17,793 nt of DNA from Clostridia bacterium (GTDB lineage: Bacteria; Bacillota; Clostridia; Saccharofermentanales; Saccharofermentanaceae), in NCBI GenBank assembly GCA_017881645.1, contig JADGQQ010000044.1, positions 1-17,793 of the forward strand, read 5' to 3'. The notes under the pieces are model-generated. The model did not search any database, was not told the origin of the DNA, and saw nothing but the letters and a program-made list of their open reading frames with translations. The position numbers were made by a program, and so were the translations under genes. Shown piece by piece: positions 7,573 to 15,004 of the stretch; within the stretch, counting starts at the first letter, position 1; the number at the start of each line of letters is the position of its first letter.

Positions 7573-8844
7573 ATGGATGTGAGTATGCGATTTGAACGCG
7601 GTCCCTACGGGGAAATTATGGTTTTCCCGATGGCTGCGAATACGGCTGTTGTTCTGCATGCCCTTGATGTACTGCAGAACAGCACCATTCCCTCCATTTT
7701 CCCTGTTTACTATCGTGAACAGCTTGGCTGTATGGAACTATGCATCAATTGCACGGGACACATACCAATCAGAGACGTCAACGTCCAAATCGGGTTGAAT
7801 CTTGAGCAGAAGAAGTCATCCGTTGCAGCATTTTTGCACGGCATACATGATGCTGAAGATCACTTTCTAAATGCCGGATCGCTTGTTATGGATGCAAATT
7901 ATGTATTTTTCGATGTTCAAAGCAACAACTTGAAGTGGTGTTTTTTGCCTATTCGAGAGAGAGATGAAACAGAGACGGAATACAGCGGCGGCATTTCTCC
8001 GGATAAGTTGGAGATCCTGCTTATGGACACATTTTTTTGTGATGCACTGACCGAGGGAGACAGAAACCAAATCGTATGCTTACTAAAAGACGGTCGTGAC
8101 CAGGATTTCCTTCAGTTTCTTGATTCATATGCAAACGATCCGCATACGACATTTTCATCCTCTCCTCAGGCTAAAAGAACAGGCACTTATCTGCGGGTGC
8201 AACTGGCCGCAATGATTTCCACGCTTGTCCTATGTATGTACTTATCCGGACATGCCGCTGTTTTCCCCGAGACTTATGTCTGGACAAGCTGGTATGCTAT
8301 CGTATTTATCGTTTTCCTGGTCGCGAACGTTTTGCTGACAACCGCCGGCAACGCACGTTCCACATCCGTGAAGAAAGACGGTGCGCCTGCGGCAACGGCT
8401 TTTTTGACACAAAAGGAAATATTATTCCCATCCGGACGCATCGCTAACATGAAGTGTGATCCCGGAGAAACCGGGAGCATGTTTGCTCCTGTATTCCTGA
8501 CGCGTATGCAGGACCCTACGCTGAAAGCTGACAGGATCGCCACTGAAATTCCAAAACGAGCCGTCATCTGGGTAGATGACTTTCTTATCGGACGCGACAA
8601 AGCTCTGTGTGATCTGTTTCTTGATCATTCTTCCATTTCAGACCGTCACGCCAGAATTCTTCATCGAAGTCCACTATACTACCTCATGGATCTAGGATCA
8701 AAGAGTGGTACATTTATCGGTCATCGCCGACTTTACTCATTCGAAGAAACACCATTGAAAGACGGTGATGAAATCGGCTGCGGAAATATCAAATTCCTGT
8801 TTAACCGGAACGTTTCCGGGGCGAATAATAAGGGAAAGGAATAA
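7573..8844 (+). CDS. DUF6382-like/FHA domain membrane protein of the Tad locus
   Basis: A 423-residue protein in three parts. Residues 1-185 resemble the DUF6382 domain that precedes FHA domains in many Firmicutes Tad loci (CINCTGHIPIRDV, LVMDANYVFFDVQSNNLKWCFLP). Two hydrophobic segments at about 209-228 and 237-256 suggest membrane anchoring with both ends in the cytoplasm. Residues 336-411 form an FHA domain: LIGRD with the phosphopeptide-contacting arginine (R341), SDRH (S356, H359), then DLGSKSGTFIG. FHA domains bind phosphothreonine peptides, so a link between Ser/Thr kinase signalling and pilus assembly is plausible. In this copy the usual asparagine of the NGT motif is serine (S378), which could weaken binding. 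Start: ATG 7573 is used, but its ribosome binding site is poorly spaced; ATG 7585 is a fair alternative. Confidence 0.82.
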   Translation: MDVSMRFERGPYGEIMVFPMAANTAVVLHALDVLQNSTIPSIFPVYYREQLGCMELCINCTGHIPIRDVNVQIGLNLEQKKSSVAAFLHGIHDAEDHFLNAGSLVMDANYVFFDVQSNNLKWCFLPIRERDETETEYSGGISPDKLEILLMDTFFCDALTEGDRNQIVCLLKDGRDQDFLQFLDSYANDPHTTFSSSPQAKRTGTYLRVQLAAMISTLVLCMYLSGHAAVFPETYVWTSWYAIVFIVFLVANVLLTTAGNARSTSVKKDGAPAATAFLTQKEILFPSGRIANMKCDPGETGSMFAPVFLTRMQDPTLKADRIATEIPKRAVIWVDDFLIGRDKALCDLFLDHSSISDRHARILHRSPLYYLMDLGSKSGTFIGHRRLYSFEETPLKDGDEIGCGNIKFLFNRNVSGANNKGKE

Positions 8845-8849
8845 ATCAT

Positions 8850-9437
8850 ATGTCGTCAGTATCATTATTGTCACACGCAAAAATCAACCGGGAGGAAATT
8901 CCGTATGCACAGAAGACCCACTTACTCTCAGCTTCCACTTCAGAATTGCTGGATGAGACGATTGCTTCTTACTATTTGCGTTATTTACCGGAATGCAGAA
9001 TGAATGTTGCAAAAGGTCTGGCTATCCTCTATGAATTACAGGAAAGTCAGACGCAAATTCATGAGGCTGTCGCACTTCGAAGCAGGGAACTGAACGCCAT
9101 TCCCGGACATGGCTCGCCCAGTCCGGATCAAGGAATATTGCGGTTACTGGATGAATATGAGAAGGAACAAAAAGCAATCTCCAGAGAGCGATCTCTTCTT
9201 CAAAATCACCTGAAGAACGAGAACCACAAAATTGTAATTATCGAAGGCGTCATATATTCTCTTCCGGAACCCCAAAGAAGCGTCATTGTCGGGAGATACA
9301 TTGAAAGAATGTCATGGCCGGCGATTCAGCAAAAACTGAAACGATCTGCCAGCAGAATCTTCAGTCTACACAAAGAAGGAATTCACGGGATTCATTCTGC
9401 GATTAAAAACCTGAGTGGCACGACCGGAAACGATTGA
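8850..9437 (+). CDS. Sigma-70 region 4-like / RinA-ArpU-type transcriptional regulator
   Basis: Last gene of the Tad-like operon, 195 residues. The middle (about 55-135) is rich in predicted helix with coiled-coil character (Glu/Leu/Lys rich). The C-terminus, about 132-187, reads like the sigma-70 region 4-type helix-turn-helix of phage late-gene activators and the DUF1492 family: IYSLPEPQRSVIVGRYIE, then MSWPAIQQKLKRSASRIFSLH. Such proteins usually activate phage structural operons. Here the protein may regulate the pilus operon, which would be autoregulation. I see no region 2, so it is not a full sigma factor. Ribosome binding site AAGGAA lies eight bases before the ATG, only five bases after the FHA gene stop. 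The family call is by pattern only. Confidence 0.65.
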   Translation: MSSVSLLSHAKINREEIPYAQKTHLLSASTSELLDETIASYYLRYLPECRMNVAKGLAILYELQESQTQIHEAVALRSRELNAIPGHGSPSPDQGILRLLDEYEKEQKAISRERSLLQNHLKNENHKIVIIEGVIYSLPEPQRSVIVGRYIERMSWPAIQQKLKRSASRIFSLHKEGIHGIHSAIKNLSGTTGND

Positions 9438-9450
9438 TGGCCGCACAAAT

Positions 9451-9473
9451 AAATACAGCGTTCACATGTATTT
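9451..9473. terminator. Possible weak bidirectional terminator between convergent operons
   Basis: AAATACA (9451-9457) and TGTATTT (9467-9473) form a seven-pair, AT-rich stem with a nine-base loop in the 46-base gap between the converging Tad-like and ATP synthase operons. On the minus strand it is followed by ATTTG. The stem is weak and the T tract short, so it may not terminate efficiently. No better terminator is visible here. Confidence 0.3.
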
Positions 9474-9483
9474 CAGCAGCTCA

Positions 9484-9960
9484 TCACACTGTGTGCATGT
9501 CTCTGAGCTTTTTCATTTGTTCCTCAGTTCCGTGGTCGGCAACGAGTTGCAGCCGCATCTTAGCTCTACGCATCGAATTTCTGGCATAGATCCTTTCCTG
9601 AGGGTTCTGAGTCTCGTCACGGTATCTATTAATTGCCCGTTCGTAAGCCGCCTGTGCTCTTTCAACATCAATATTTTCCGGCCATTCAGCAGCATTGCAT
9701 ACGACCACAGTCATGAATGGTCCGATTTCTGCAAACCCTTCCATCATTACGGCATACCGGTGCTTACCATTTACTGTAACGTGTGTGATTCCCGGCGTCA
9801 GAGCAACAACAACCGGTGCGTGTCCTGGCAGGATGCCGAGTTCTCCGTCGAGCGCTGACAAAACTACAGCCTCCACTTTCCCTTCGAAAAAGTGATGATA
9901 AGGTGTTACCACTTCAAGCATCATCGTTTTTGCTGTTGATTTCTCGATTCCTTCACTCAT
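9484..9960 (-). CDS. atpC: ATP synthase F1 epsilon subunit
   Basis: Epsilon is part of the central stalk of F1Fo ATP synthase; with gamma it couples c-ring rotation to catalysis and can inhibit ATP hydrolysis. The 158-residue product has the N-terminal beta-sandwich (MLEVVTPYHHFFEGKVEAVV at 14-33, the family motif DGELGILPGHAPV at 38-50) and the C-terminal helical part (VERAQAAYERAINRY, then MRRAKMRLQL). Start: ATG 9960 has AAGGA nine bases upstream; ATG 9966 would have that site only three bases away. It is last in the operon, 61 bases after atpD, and converges with the Tad-like operon. Confidence 0.96.
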   Translation of the reverse strand: MSEGIEKSTAKTMMLEVVTPYHHFFEGKVEAVVLSALDGELGILPGHAPVVVALTPGITHVTVNGKHRYAVMMEGFAEIGPFMTVVVCNAAEWPENIDVERAQAAYERAINRYRDETQNPQERIYARNSMRRAKMRLQLVADHGTEEQMKKLRDMHTV

Positions 9961-10021
9961 ATGCATTTGTCCTTTTTGTCATCACTGTTCCTGAGATTCA
10001 ACCATTTGTTCAAGAATGCGT

Positions 10022-11413
10022 TTACTTTTTGCCTTCTTTGTAAGCATTGTAAACATCGTTGATATCACCCTTCATAAAGAAGTATTGTTCAGGAATATGG
10101 TCAAGTCCGCCGGAAATAATCTCTCCGAATCCGTTAACCGTCTTTTCTATCGTCACATATTTCGGTTCATATCCGGTTGAGTCCGCCGTTACAAAGAAAG
10201 GCTGCGAAAGGAATCGCTGCACTTTGCGAGCACGGTTTACGGTAAGTCTGTCCTTTTCGCTTAATTCTTCCATGCCAAGAATCGCGATGATATCCTGAAG
10301 CTGCTTATAGCGCTGCAGAGTTTCCTGTATCATTCGAGCCACATGGTAGTGTTCTTTTCCGACAACGTCCTCAGAAAGAATGCGCGATGATGATTCAAGC
10401 GGATCGACAGCAGGATAGATGCCAAGTTCCACAACGGATCGCGACAGTACGATGTTTGCATCGAGATGGGCAAAGGTGGTTGCCGGCGCCGGGTCAGTCA
10501 GGTCGTCGGCCGGAACATATACGGCCTGAATCGAAGTGATCGAACCATTTTTTGTTGAGGCAATTCGTTCCTGAAGTTCACCCATTTCATTCGCAAGTGT
10601 CGGTTGGTATCCAACTGCGGAAGGAATACGCCCCAGTAATGCCGAGACCTCGGAACCAGCCTGAACAAAGCGGTAAATGTTGTCAATAAACAGGAGAACA
10701 TCCTTGTGCAAGACATCGCGGAAATATTCAGCTATGGTGAGGCCGGATAGCGGCGCGCGCATACGGGCACCTGAAGTCTCGTTCATCTGACCGAAAACCA
10801 TTACGGTCTTGTCAATAACTCCGGATGATTTCATCTCGTTCCACAAATCGTTTCCTTCACGAGACCGCTCTCCAACTCCTGCAAAAACGGATAATCCGCC
10901 ATGCTCAGATGCGATATTGCGGATCAATTCGAGAATCAGTACGGTTTTGCCTACGCCTGCTCCTCCAAATAGTCCAATTTTTCCCCCGCGATTGAACGGT
11001 ACGAGCAAGTCAATAACTTTGATTCCTGTTTCAAGCATAGTATTTGAAGTAAATTGGTCAGTAAATGATGGAGCCGCTCTATGTATCGACCACTGATCAT
11101 CCGCATCAGCCGGGCCCCGGCCATCAATGGGCCGTCCGAGCACATCAAACAAACGGCCCGTGATTCTTTCGCCAACCGGCATTTTCACAGGGGAATCCGT
11201 GGAATCTACCTCTGCCCCGCGAGTAACACCTTCTGTTGGTTCAAATGCGACACATCGAACAACGCCTTTACCTCTTTGCTGAAGGACCTCCGCAGTAATC
11301 CAGCCTTCGCCAAGCTTCACTTTTACGGCAGAATAAATCATTGGAACTTCATTGTCAGAAAACTGACAGTCGAGTACGGGTCCGATGATTTGTATTACAT
11401 ATCCTAGTGCCAT
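10022..11413 (-). CDS. atpD: ATP synthase F1 beta subunit
   Basis: Beta carries the catalytic nucleotide sites of F1. The 463-residue product is of normal length and looks fully active. Walker A GGAGVGKT is at 150-157, the catalytic glutamate is E182 in GVGERSREGNDLW, LLFIDNIYRF is at 240-249, SALLGRIPSAVGYQPTL at 257-273, and a DELSEED-loop variant (EELSEKD) at 382-388. Small changes from the common consensus are GERT to GERS and NIFRF to NIYRF, both conservative. Start: ATG 11413 with AAGGCGG about five bases upstream. It follows atpG after 28 bases, as in standard atp operons. Confidence 0.98.
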   Translation of the reverse strand: MALGYVIQIIGPVLDCQFSDNEVPMIYSAVKVKLGEGWITAEVLQQRGKGVVRCVAFEPTEGVTRGAEVDSTDSPVKMPVGERITGRLFDVLGRPIDGRGPADADDQWSIHRAAPSFTDQFTSNTMLETGIKVIDLLVPFNRGGKIGLFGGAGVGKTVLILELIRNIASEHGGLSVFAGVGERSREGNDLWNEMKSSGVIDKTVMVFGQMNETSGARMRAPLSGLTIAEYFRDVLHKDVLLFIDNIYRFVQAGSEVSALLGRIPSAVGYQPTLANEMGELQERIASTKNGSITSIQAVYVPADDLTDPAPATTFAHLDANIVLSRSVVELGIYPAVDPLESSSRILSEDVVGKEHYHVARMIQETLQRYKQLQDIIAILGMEELSEKDRLTVNRARKVQRFLSQPFFVTADSTGYEPKYVTIEKTVNGFGEIISGGLDHIPEQYFFMKGDINDVYNAYKEGKK

Positions 11414-11441
11414 TCCATCCGCCTTTCATTCCAGATCCGGT

Positions 11442-12374
11442 TTATTGAACCTGGTTTGCCCCATTTACGAGTTCAATTAATTCAGTTGTTATTTTCGACT
11501 GCCGTGCCTGATTGCTTTTTAACGTCAAATCCTTCAGCATATCATCAGCACTCTGCGTTGCGTTGTCCATGGCCATCATTCTGGCTGTCTGTTCACTTGC
11601 ATAGGCTTCGACTAGCGCTCCATACAGCATGGCGTTCAGATACGTGTCAATTAGAAACGAAAACACATCTTCCGGATTCGGATGGTATGTCAGCGCAGCA
11701 CCTTTTTCGAGTGCCATACCTGCATCGTTTGTTCCATTCGGGAGAATTGCAACAAGCGCATCTGTATTGACGGGAACGACACGGGTTATGATCGGTTTCA
11801 TGTTTATGGATGATTCCATCTTTGTATATACGAGATAGACAAGATCAAACTCTCCTGCCATATATTTGTGGCGTATGGTATCCGCGACAGCTCTTGCCTC
11901 GTAGTATGTGGGTTCGGAAATCGGGAACGAGAATTCCTTGTCGACAAAGTATCCGTCACGGGCCAATTTCTCTCGACCTACGTTGCCAAAAACATATAAA
12001 GTATATTCAGTCTTCAACCCCTTATTCACATTGTCCAGGATCTTCCCGCGGATATGGTCTTCTGAGATGCGAATGACATTGTGATTATATGCACCTGCCA
12101 GACCCTGATCACCAGTCAAAATGAAATATCCGATTTTCCATGTCTCTCCCAATTTTTTCTTCCTGAGACGAAAATAAGGATTGTCGATATCTCTATTGCT
12201 TCGCTGTATTTCAAGCATGCTTTCTGCACAAAGTGAAAAGAACGGAAGAACCTGAGCAAGCTGCGCTTTTGATTTGCGCATTTTTGCAGCACTGACAAGC
12301 TGCATGGCGCGAGTCAGCTGACCAATTTGATCGACACTGCGGATTCTCTTCTTTATGTCAAATAATTGTTCCAT
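11442..12374 (-). CDS. atpG: ATP synthase F1 gamma subunit
   Basis: Gamma is the rotating central shaft of F1. The 310-residue product starts with the conserved helix DIKKRIRSVDQIGQLTRAMQ followed by LVSAAKMRKSK, and has LTGDQGLAGAYNHNV in the middle. It ends with the long C-terminal helix (ATQSADDMLKDLTLKSNQAR, then QSKITTELIELVNG) that reaches into the alpha/beta hexamer. It is slightly longer than the usual 285-290 residues, mainly through the middle domain. Start: ATG 12374 with GGAG nine bases upstream; the site overlaps the atpA stop, so translation is likely coupled. Confidence 0.97.
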   Translation of the reverse strand: MEQLFDIKKRIRSVDQIGQLTRAMQLVSAAKMRKSKAQLAQVLPFFSLCAESMLEIQRSNRDIDNPYFRLRKKKLGETWKIGYFILTGDQGLAGAYNHNVIRISEDHIRGKILDNVNKGLKTEYTLYVFGNVGREKLARDGYFVDKEFSFPISEPTYYEARAVADTIRHKYMAGEFDLVYLVYTKMESSINMKPIITRVVPVNTDALVAILPNGTNDAGMALEKGAALTYHPNPEDVFSFLIDTYLNAMLYGALVEAYASEQTARMMAMDNATQSADDMLKDLTLKSNQARQSKITTELIELVNGANQVQ

Positions 12375-12380
12375 GAAGCG

Positions 12381-14327
12381 TTACTCCGTTCTGTTGTATT
12401 CCGTATGCTCAACCAAGTAGGATTTATGCTGCTCGATTTCCAGAGTATCAATCTTGGCTTGCGTTTCAGGAGTAAACTCTTTAGACGTTGCAATTTCCTG
12501 CAGCACATCGGCATGCATGACACGCAGACTCTGCAAAAAATTCTCACAGTAGTCCCTGATATCTTCCTTGTCAAGGAACGTAAGCTTCCCTGAGTTCGCA
12601 AGATAGAGGATGACAACCTGCTCTTCCATTGGAATCGGAGCAAATTGAGATTGCTTGAGGATTTCGTTAAGAACTACGCCCATTTTCAGCTGCATTTGTG
12701 TGTTTTCATCAAGATCCGATCCAAATTGCGCAAAGGAAGCCATTTCTCTGGCCTGTGCAAGATTGATGCGCAGAGGTCCTGCGACTTTCTTCGTTGCCTT
12801 CGTCTGTGCGGCCCCGCCGACACGTGATACCGAAAGGCCCACGTTAATGGCCGGGCGCTGTCCTGAAAAAAACAATTCTGCTTCAAGATAAATCTGACCA
12901 TCCGTTATCGAAATAACATTCGTCGGGATATAGGCGGAGATATCGCCTCCCTGTGTTTCAACAATCGGAAGCGCAGTGATCGAACCGCCGCCTTTTGTGA
13001 TATCCAGTTTGGCTGCACGTTCAAGCAGACGTGAATGCAGGTAGAACACATCAGCCGGATATGCTTCTCGGCCGGGCGGTCTGCGAAGGAGCAAGGACAG
13101 GGCTCGATAGGCCTGTGCATGTTTTGTCAGGTCGTCGTAGACGATAAGCACATCGTCATGTGCTGCATACATGAACTCTTCTGCAATCGCGCATCCCGAA
13201 TAGGGTGCAATATATTGCAGAGATGCCGTCTGGCTTGCGCTGGCAGCCACGATAACCGTATAGGAAAGTGCGTTGAATTTCTCAAGTGTGTTGACAACCT
13301 GAACGATCGTCGACATTTTCTGACCGATGGCTACATAGATGCAGATTACGTTCTTCCCGCGCTGGTTTATGATCGTATCTATGGCAATTGCAGTCTTGCC
13401 TGTCTGCCGGTCACCGATAATAAGTTCACGCTGACCTTTCCCGATCGGAGTCATCGCATCAATCGAGGTAATGCCCGTTTCGAGCGAAGCGTTAACGGGC
13501 GAACGGTCAATAATTCCGGGGGCAGGCGATTCAATCGGTCGAAAGGATGTCGCATGAATGGCACCTTTTCCGTCGATAGGATTCCCAAGGGGATCCACAA
13601 CGCGGCCCAGCAGACTCACTCCGACCGGAACGCTTACCGTCTTGCCTGTTCGCTTGCACATGGTTCCTTCAACGACGTCGTTGGCTTCACCCAGAAGAAC
13701 GATGCCGACTTTTTCCGGTTCAAGGTTCATGGCAATACCATATGTCGTCGGTGTAAACATAATCAATTCGCTGTTCAGGCAATGGTCAATTCCTTTTACC
13801 ATCGCTACTCCGTCGCTTACACTGAGAACCTGTCCAATTTCTTCGACTGTGGTACTCTCCATGAAAGTATTGGCCATCTGCTCACGCAAACGGTCAACCA
13901 GACGACGGGCTGTATCCGTCTCAGGAGCAATAAATCCGGCTCCTTCATCTTCCCATAACAGATCCTGTCCCTGAAGTGCCATAGGCTGCTCGTCGAAGGC
14001 ATTCAGAGCCATGTCGATTGATTTCTTAATCAGATCCGATTCAGATTCGGACGGGTCCTGGTCTTCCAGATTTGTTGAAATATATCTGGAGGTCTTCAGC
14101 TGTTTGCCGATACGGGCCAACTGGCCCTTAACGCTGTAATCGTAACGATATCCGGCAGCATATATTACAAACCCGCCGATGAGTTCTTTATCAGATTCCT
14201 GAACGACGGAAAAATCCGAAATGTGAAAGTGTTCTGCAAACCTCTGCGCAATCAGATTCGCTCTATCCGCGGATATATCTGTTGCTGTGACGATTCGAAC
14301 GATTCGGAATGTCTTGCTGTCAGTCAA
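12381..14327 (-). CDS. atpA: ATP synthase alpha subunit with N-terminal delta/OSCP C-terminal-like domain (fusion)
   Basis: Alpha forms the F1 hexamer with beta and holds non-catalytic nucleotide sites. This product is 648 residues, about 145 longer than usual. Residues from about 137 are a normal alpha: VEEIGQVLSVSDGVAMVKG at 161-179, Walker A GDRQTGKT at 305-312, and the arginine finger in SVSRVGGAAQ (R502). The first ~80 residues resemble the C-terminal domain of the delta subunit: IVRIVTATDISADR, then DKELIGGFVIYAAGYRYDYS and VKGQLARIGKQL (46-77), matching delta's D..LIGG....g...D.S...L pattern. A 55-residue acidic linker joins the two. The delta N-terminal helical domain is absent and there is no separate atpH here. 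Start: TTG 14327, overlapping the atpF stop by eight bases, with GAGGTG seven bases upstream. Internal ATGs at residues 106 and 116 lack a good site. Confidence 0.95.
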   Translation of the reverse strand: MTDSKTFRIVRIVTATDISADRANLIAQRFAEHFHISDFSVVQESDKELIGGFVIYAAGYRYDYSVKGQLARIGKQLKTSRYISTNLEDQDPSESESDLIKKSIDMALNAFDEQPMALQGQDLLWEDEGAGFIAPETDTARRLVDRLREQMANTFMESTTVEEIGQVLSVSDGVAMVKGIDHCLNSELIMFTPTTYGIAMNLEPEKVGIVLLGEANDVVEGTMCKRTGKTVSVPVGVSLLGRVVDPLGNPIDGKGAIHATSFRPIESPAPGIIDRSPVNASLETGITSIDAMTPIGKGQRELIIGDRQTGKTAIAIDTIINQRGKNVICIYVAIGQKMSTIVQVVNTLEKFNALSYTVIVAASASQTASLQYIAPYSGCAIAEEFMYAAHDDVLIVYDDLTKHAQAYRALSLLLRRPPGREAYPADVFYLHSRLLERAAKLDITKGGGSITALPIVETQGGDISAYIPTNVISITDGQIYLEAELFFSGQRPAINVGLSVSRVGGAAQTKATKKVAGPLRINLAQAREMASFAQFGSDLDENTQMQLKMGVVLNEILKQSQFAPIPMEEQVVILYLANSGKLTFLDKEDIRDYCENFLQSLRVMHADVLQEIATSKEFTPETQAKIDTLEIEQHKSYLVEHTEYNRTE

Positions 14328-14931
14328 TTTTCTTCACCTCTGCTTTTAATGTCTCATCCATAATTCGTTCGCTGATCTCCTTCTGGTGTGAATCGTCAAT
14401 AATGGATCCAACAACTTTTGTAGCTATGGCAATGGCCAAATCAGCTACTTCGTCTCTCATCTGATCCAACATGGCATTATGCATGCGTCTTGCGTCATCC
14501 GTTGCGCGGTCAACAATCGTTGTGGCTTCGGTTTGTGCCGCATTAACAATCGTTCGCCCTTGTTTTTCAGCCTGAACCCGTGCGTCCGATACGATCGTCG
14601 AGGCTTCATTTTTCGATTCATCAATTCTCTTATTCGCCTCTGCCAGAAGAGTTTGCGCTTCCGTCGTCTTCTTTGCGGCATCCTCGAATTCTTTCATAAC
14701 AGCTTCACGGCGATTGTTCAAAAGCTTGATAATCGGGTTAAAAACAAAGTGCCGCAAAATAAAGTATGCGATTAGAAGGTTAATAATCGTCCAAACGGCA
14801 GTAACTGCGTATCCGGCTATCTGATCAGGCGAAAACAATCCGGCCGGCACCTGAACGGCGGCCAGACGAAGTACATTCGGTCCTGAATCGACAGGTGTAT
14901 GAAGTACTTGTATGAAATTGCCTATAAACAT
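14320..14931 (-). CDS. atpF: ATP synthase Fo b subunit
   Basis: Subunit b forms the peripheral stalk that holds F1 still against the a subunit. The 203-residue product has one membrane helix (about 42-61), then the conserved VFNPIIKLLNNRREAV, then a long charged helix rich in Ala, Glu, Lys and Arg that ends in ATKVVGSIID and a short tail. A 40-residue segment precedes the membrane helix, which makes it longer than the common ~160-170 residue b; it contains no lipobox. Start: ATG 14931 with AGGTG seven bases upstream. The 3' end contains the ribosome binding site and TTG start of atpA. In standard operons atpH would come next; here atpA does. Confidence 0.95.
   Translation of the reverse strand: MFIGNFIQVLHTPVDSGPNVLRLAAVQVPAGLFSPDQIAGYAVTAVWTIINLLIAYFILRHFVFNPIIKLLNNRREAVMKEFEDAAKKTTEAQTLLAEANKRIDESKNEASTIVSDARVQAEKQGRTIVNAAQTEATTIVDRATDDARRMHNAMLDQMRDEVADLAIAIATKVVGSIIDDSHQKEISERIMDETLKAEVKKID
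14335..14340 (-). promoter_or_regulatory. Ribosome binding site that fixes the atpA TTG start
   Basis: GAGGTG on the minus strand, seven bases before TTG at 14327-14325. It lies inside the last codons of atpF (Glu-Val). It is the only good site near the fusion's 5' end and supports translation of the delta-like segment as part of atpA. Confidence 0.75.
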
Positions 14932-14960
14932 GATCCATCACCTCGTTGTTCGCGATTATG

Positions 14961-14975
14961 ATCCCGTGCCGGGAT
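14961..14975 (-). other. Intercistronic hairpin between atpE and atpF
   Basis: ATCCCG and CGGGAT form a six-pair stem with a three-base loop in the 73-base atpE-atpF gap. No T tract follows, so it is not a terminator. It could stabilise the upstream atpE message or tune atpF translation; both are inference. The c subunit is needed in many copies, so differential expression at this point is expected in atp operons. Confidence 0.4.
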
Positions 14976-15004
14976 GCAAATTCCAGCATGAAGCTCCCTT
15001 GGAC

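Noticed and set aside
9415..9858. Plus-strand open frame of 147 codons continuing past the regulator gene
   Set aside because: It runs antisense to atpC and has no family signal; the regulator ends at 9437 in another frame.
13035..13958. Plus-strand open frame of about 307 codons opposite atpA
   Set aside because: It lies wholly antisense to a strongly conserved gene, has no recognisable domain and is rich in Cys/Arg/Asn, as expected for a shadow frame.
12381..14327. Delta-alpha fusion as an assembly or frameshift artefact
   Set aside because: The delta-like part lacks its own N-terminal domain, the frame is continuous, and a well-spaced ribosome binding site sits at the TTG start. A simple frameshift between two full genes would not give this arrangement. 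It still deserves checking in reads.
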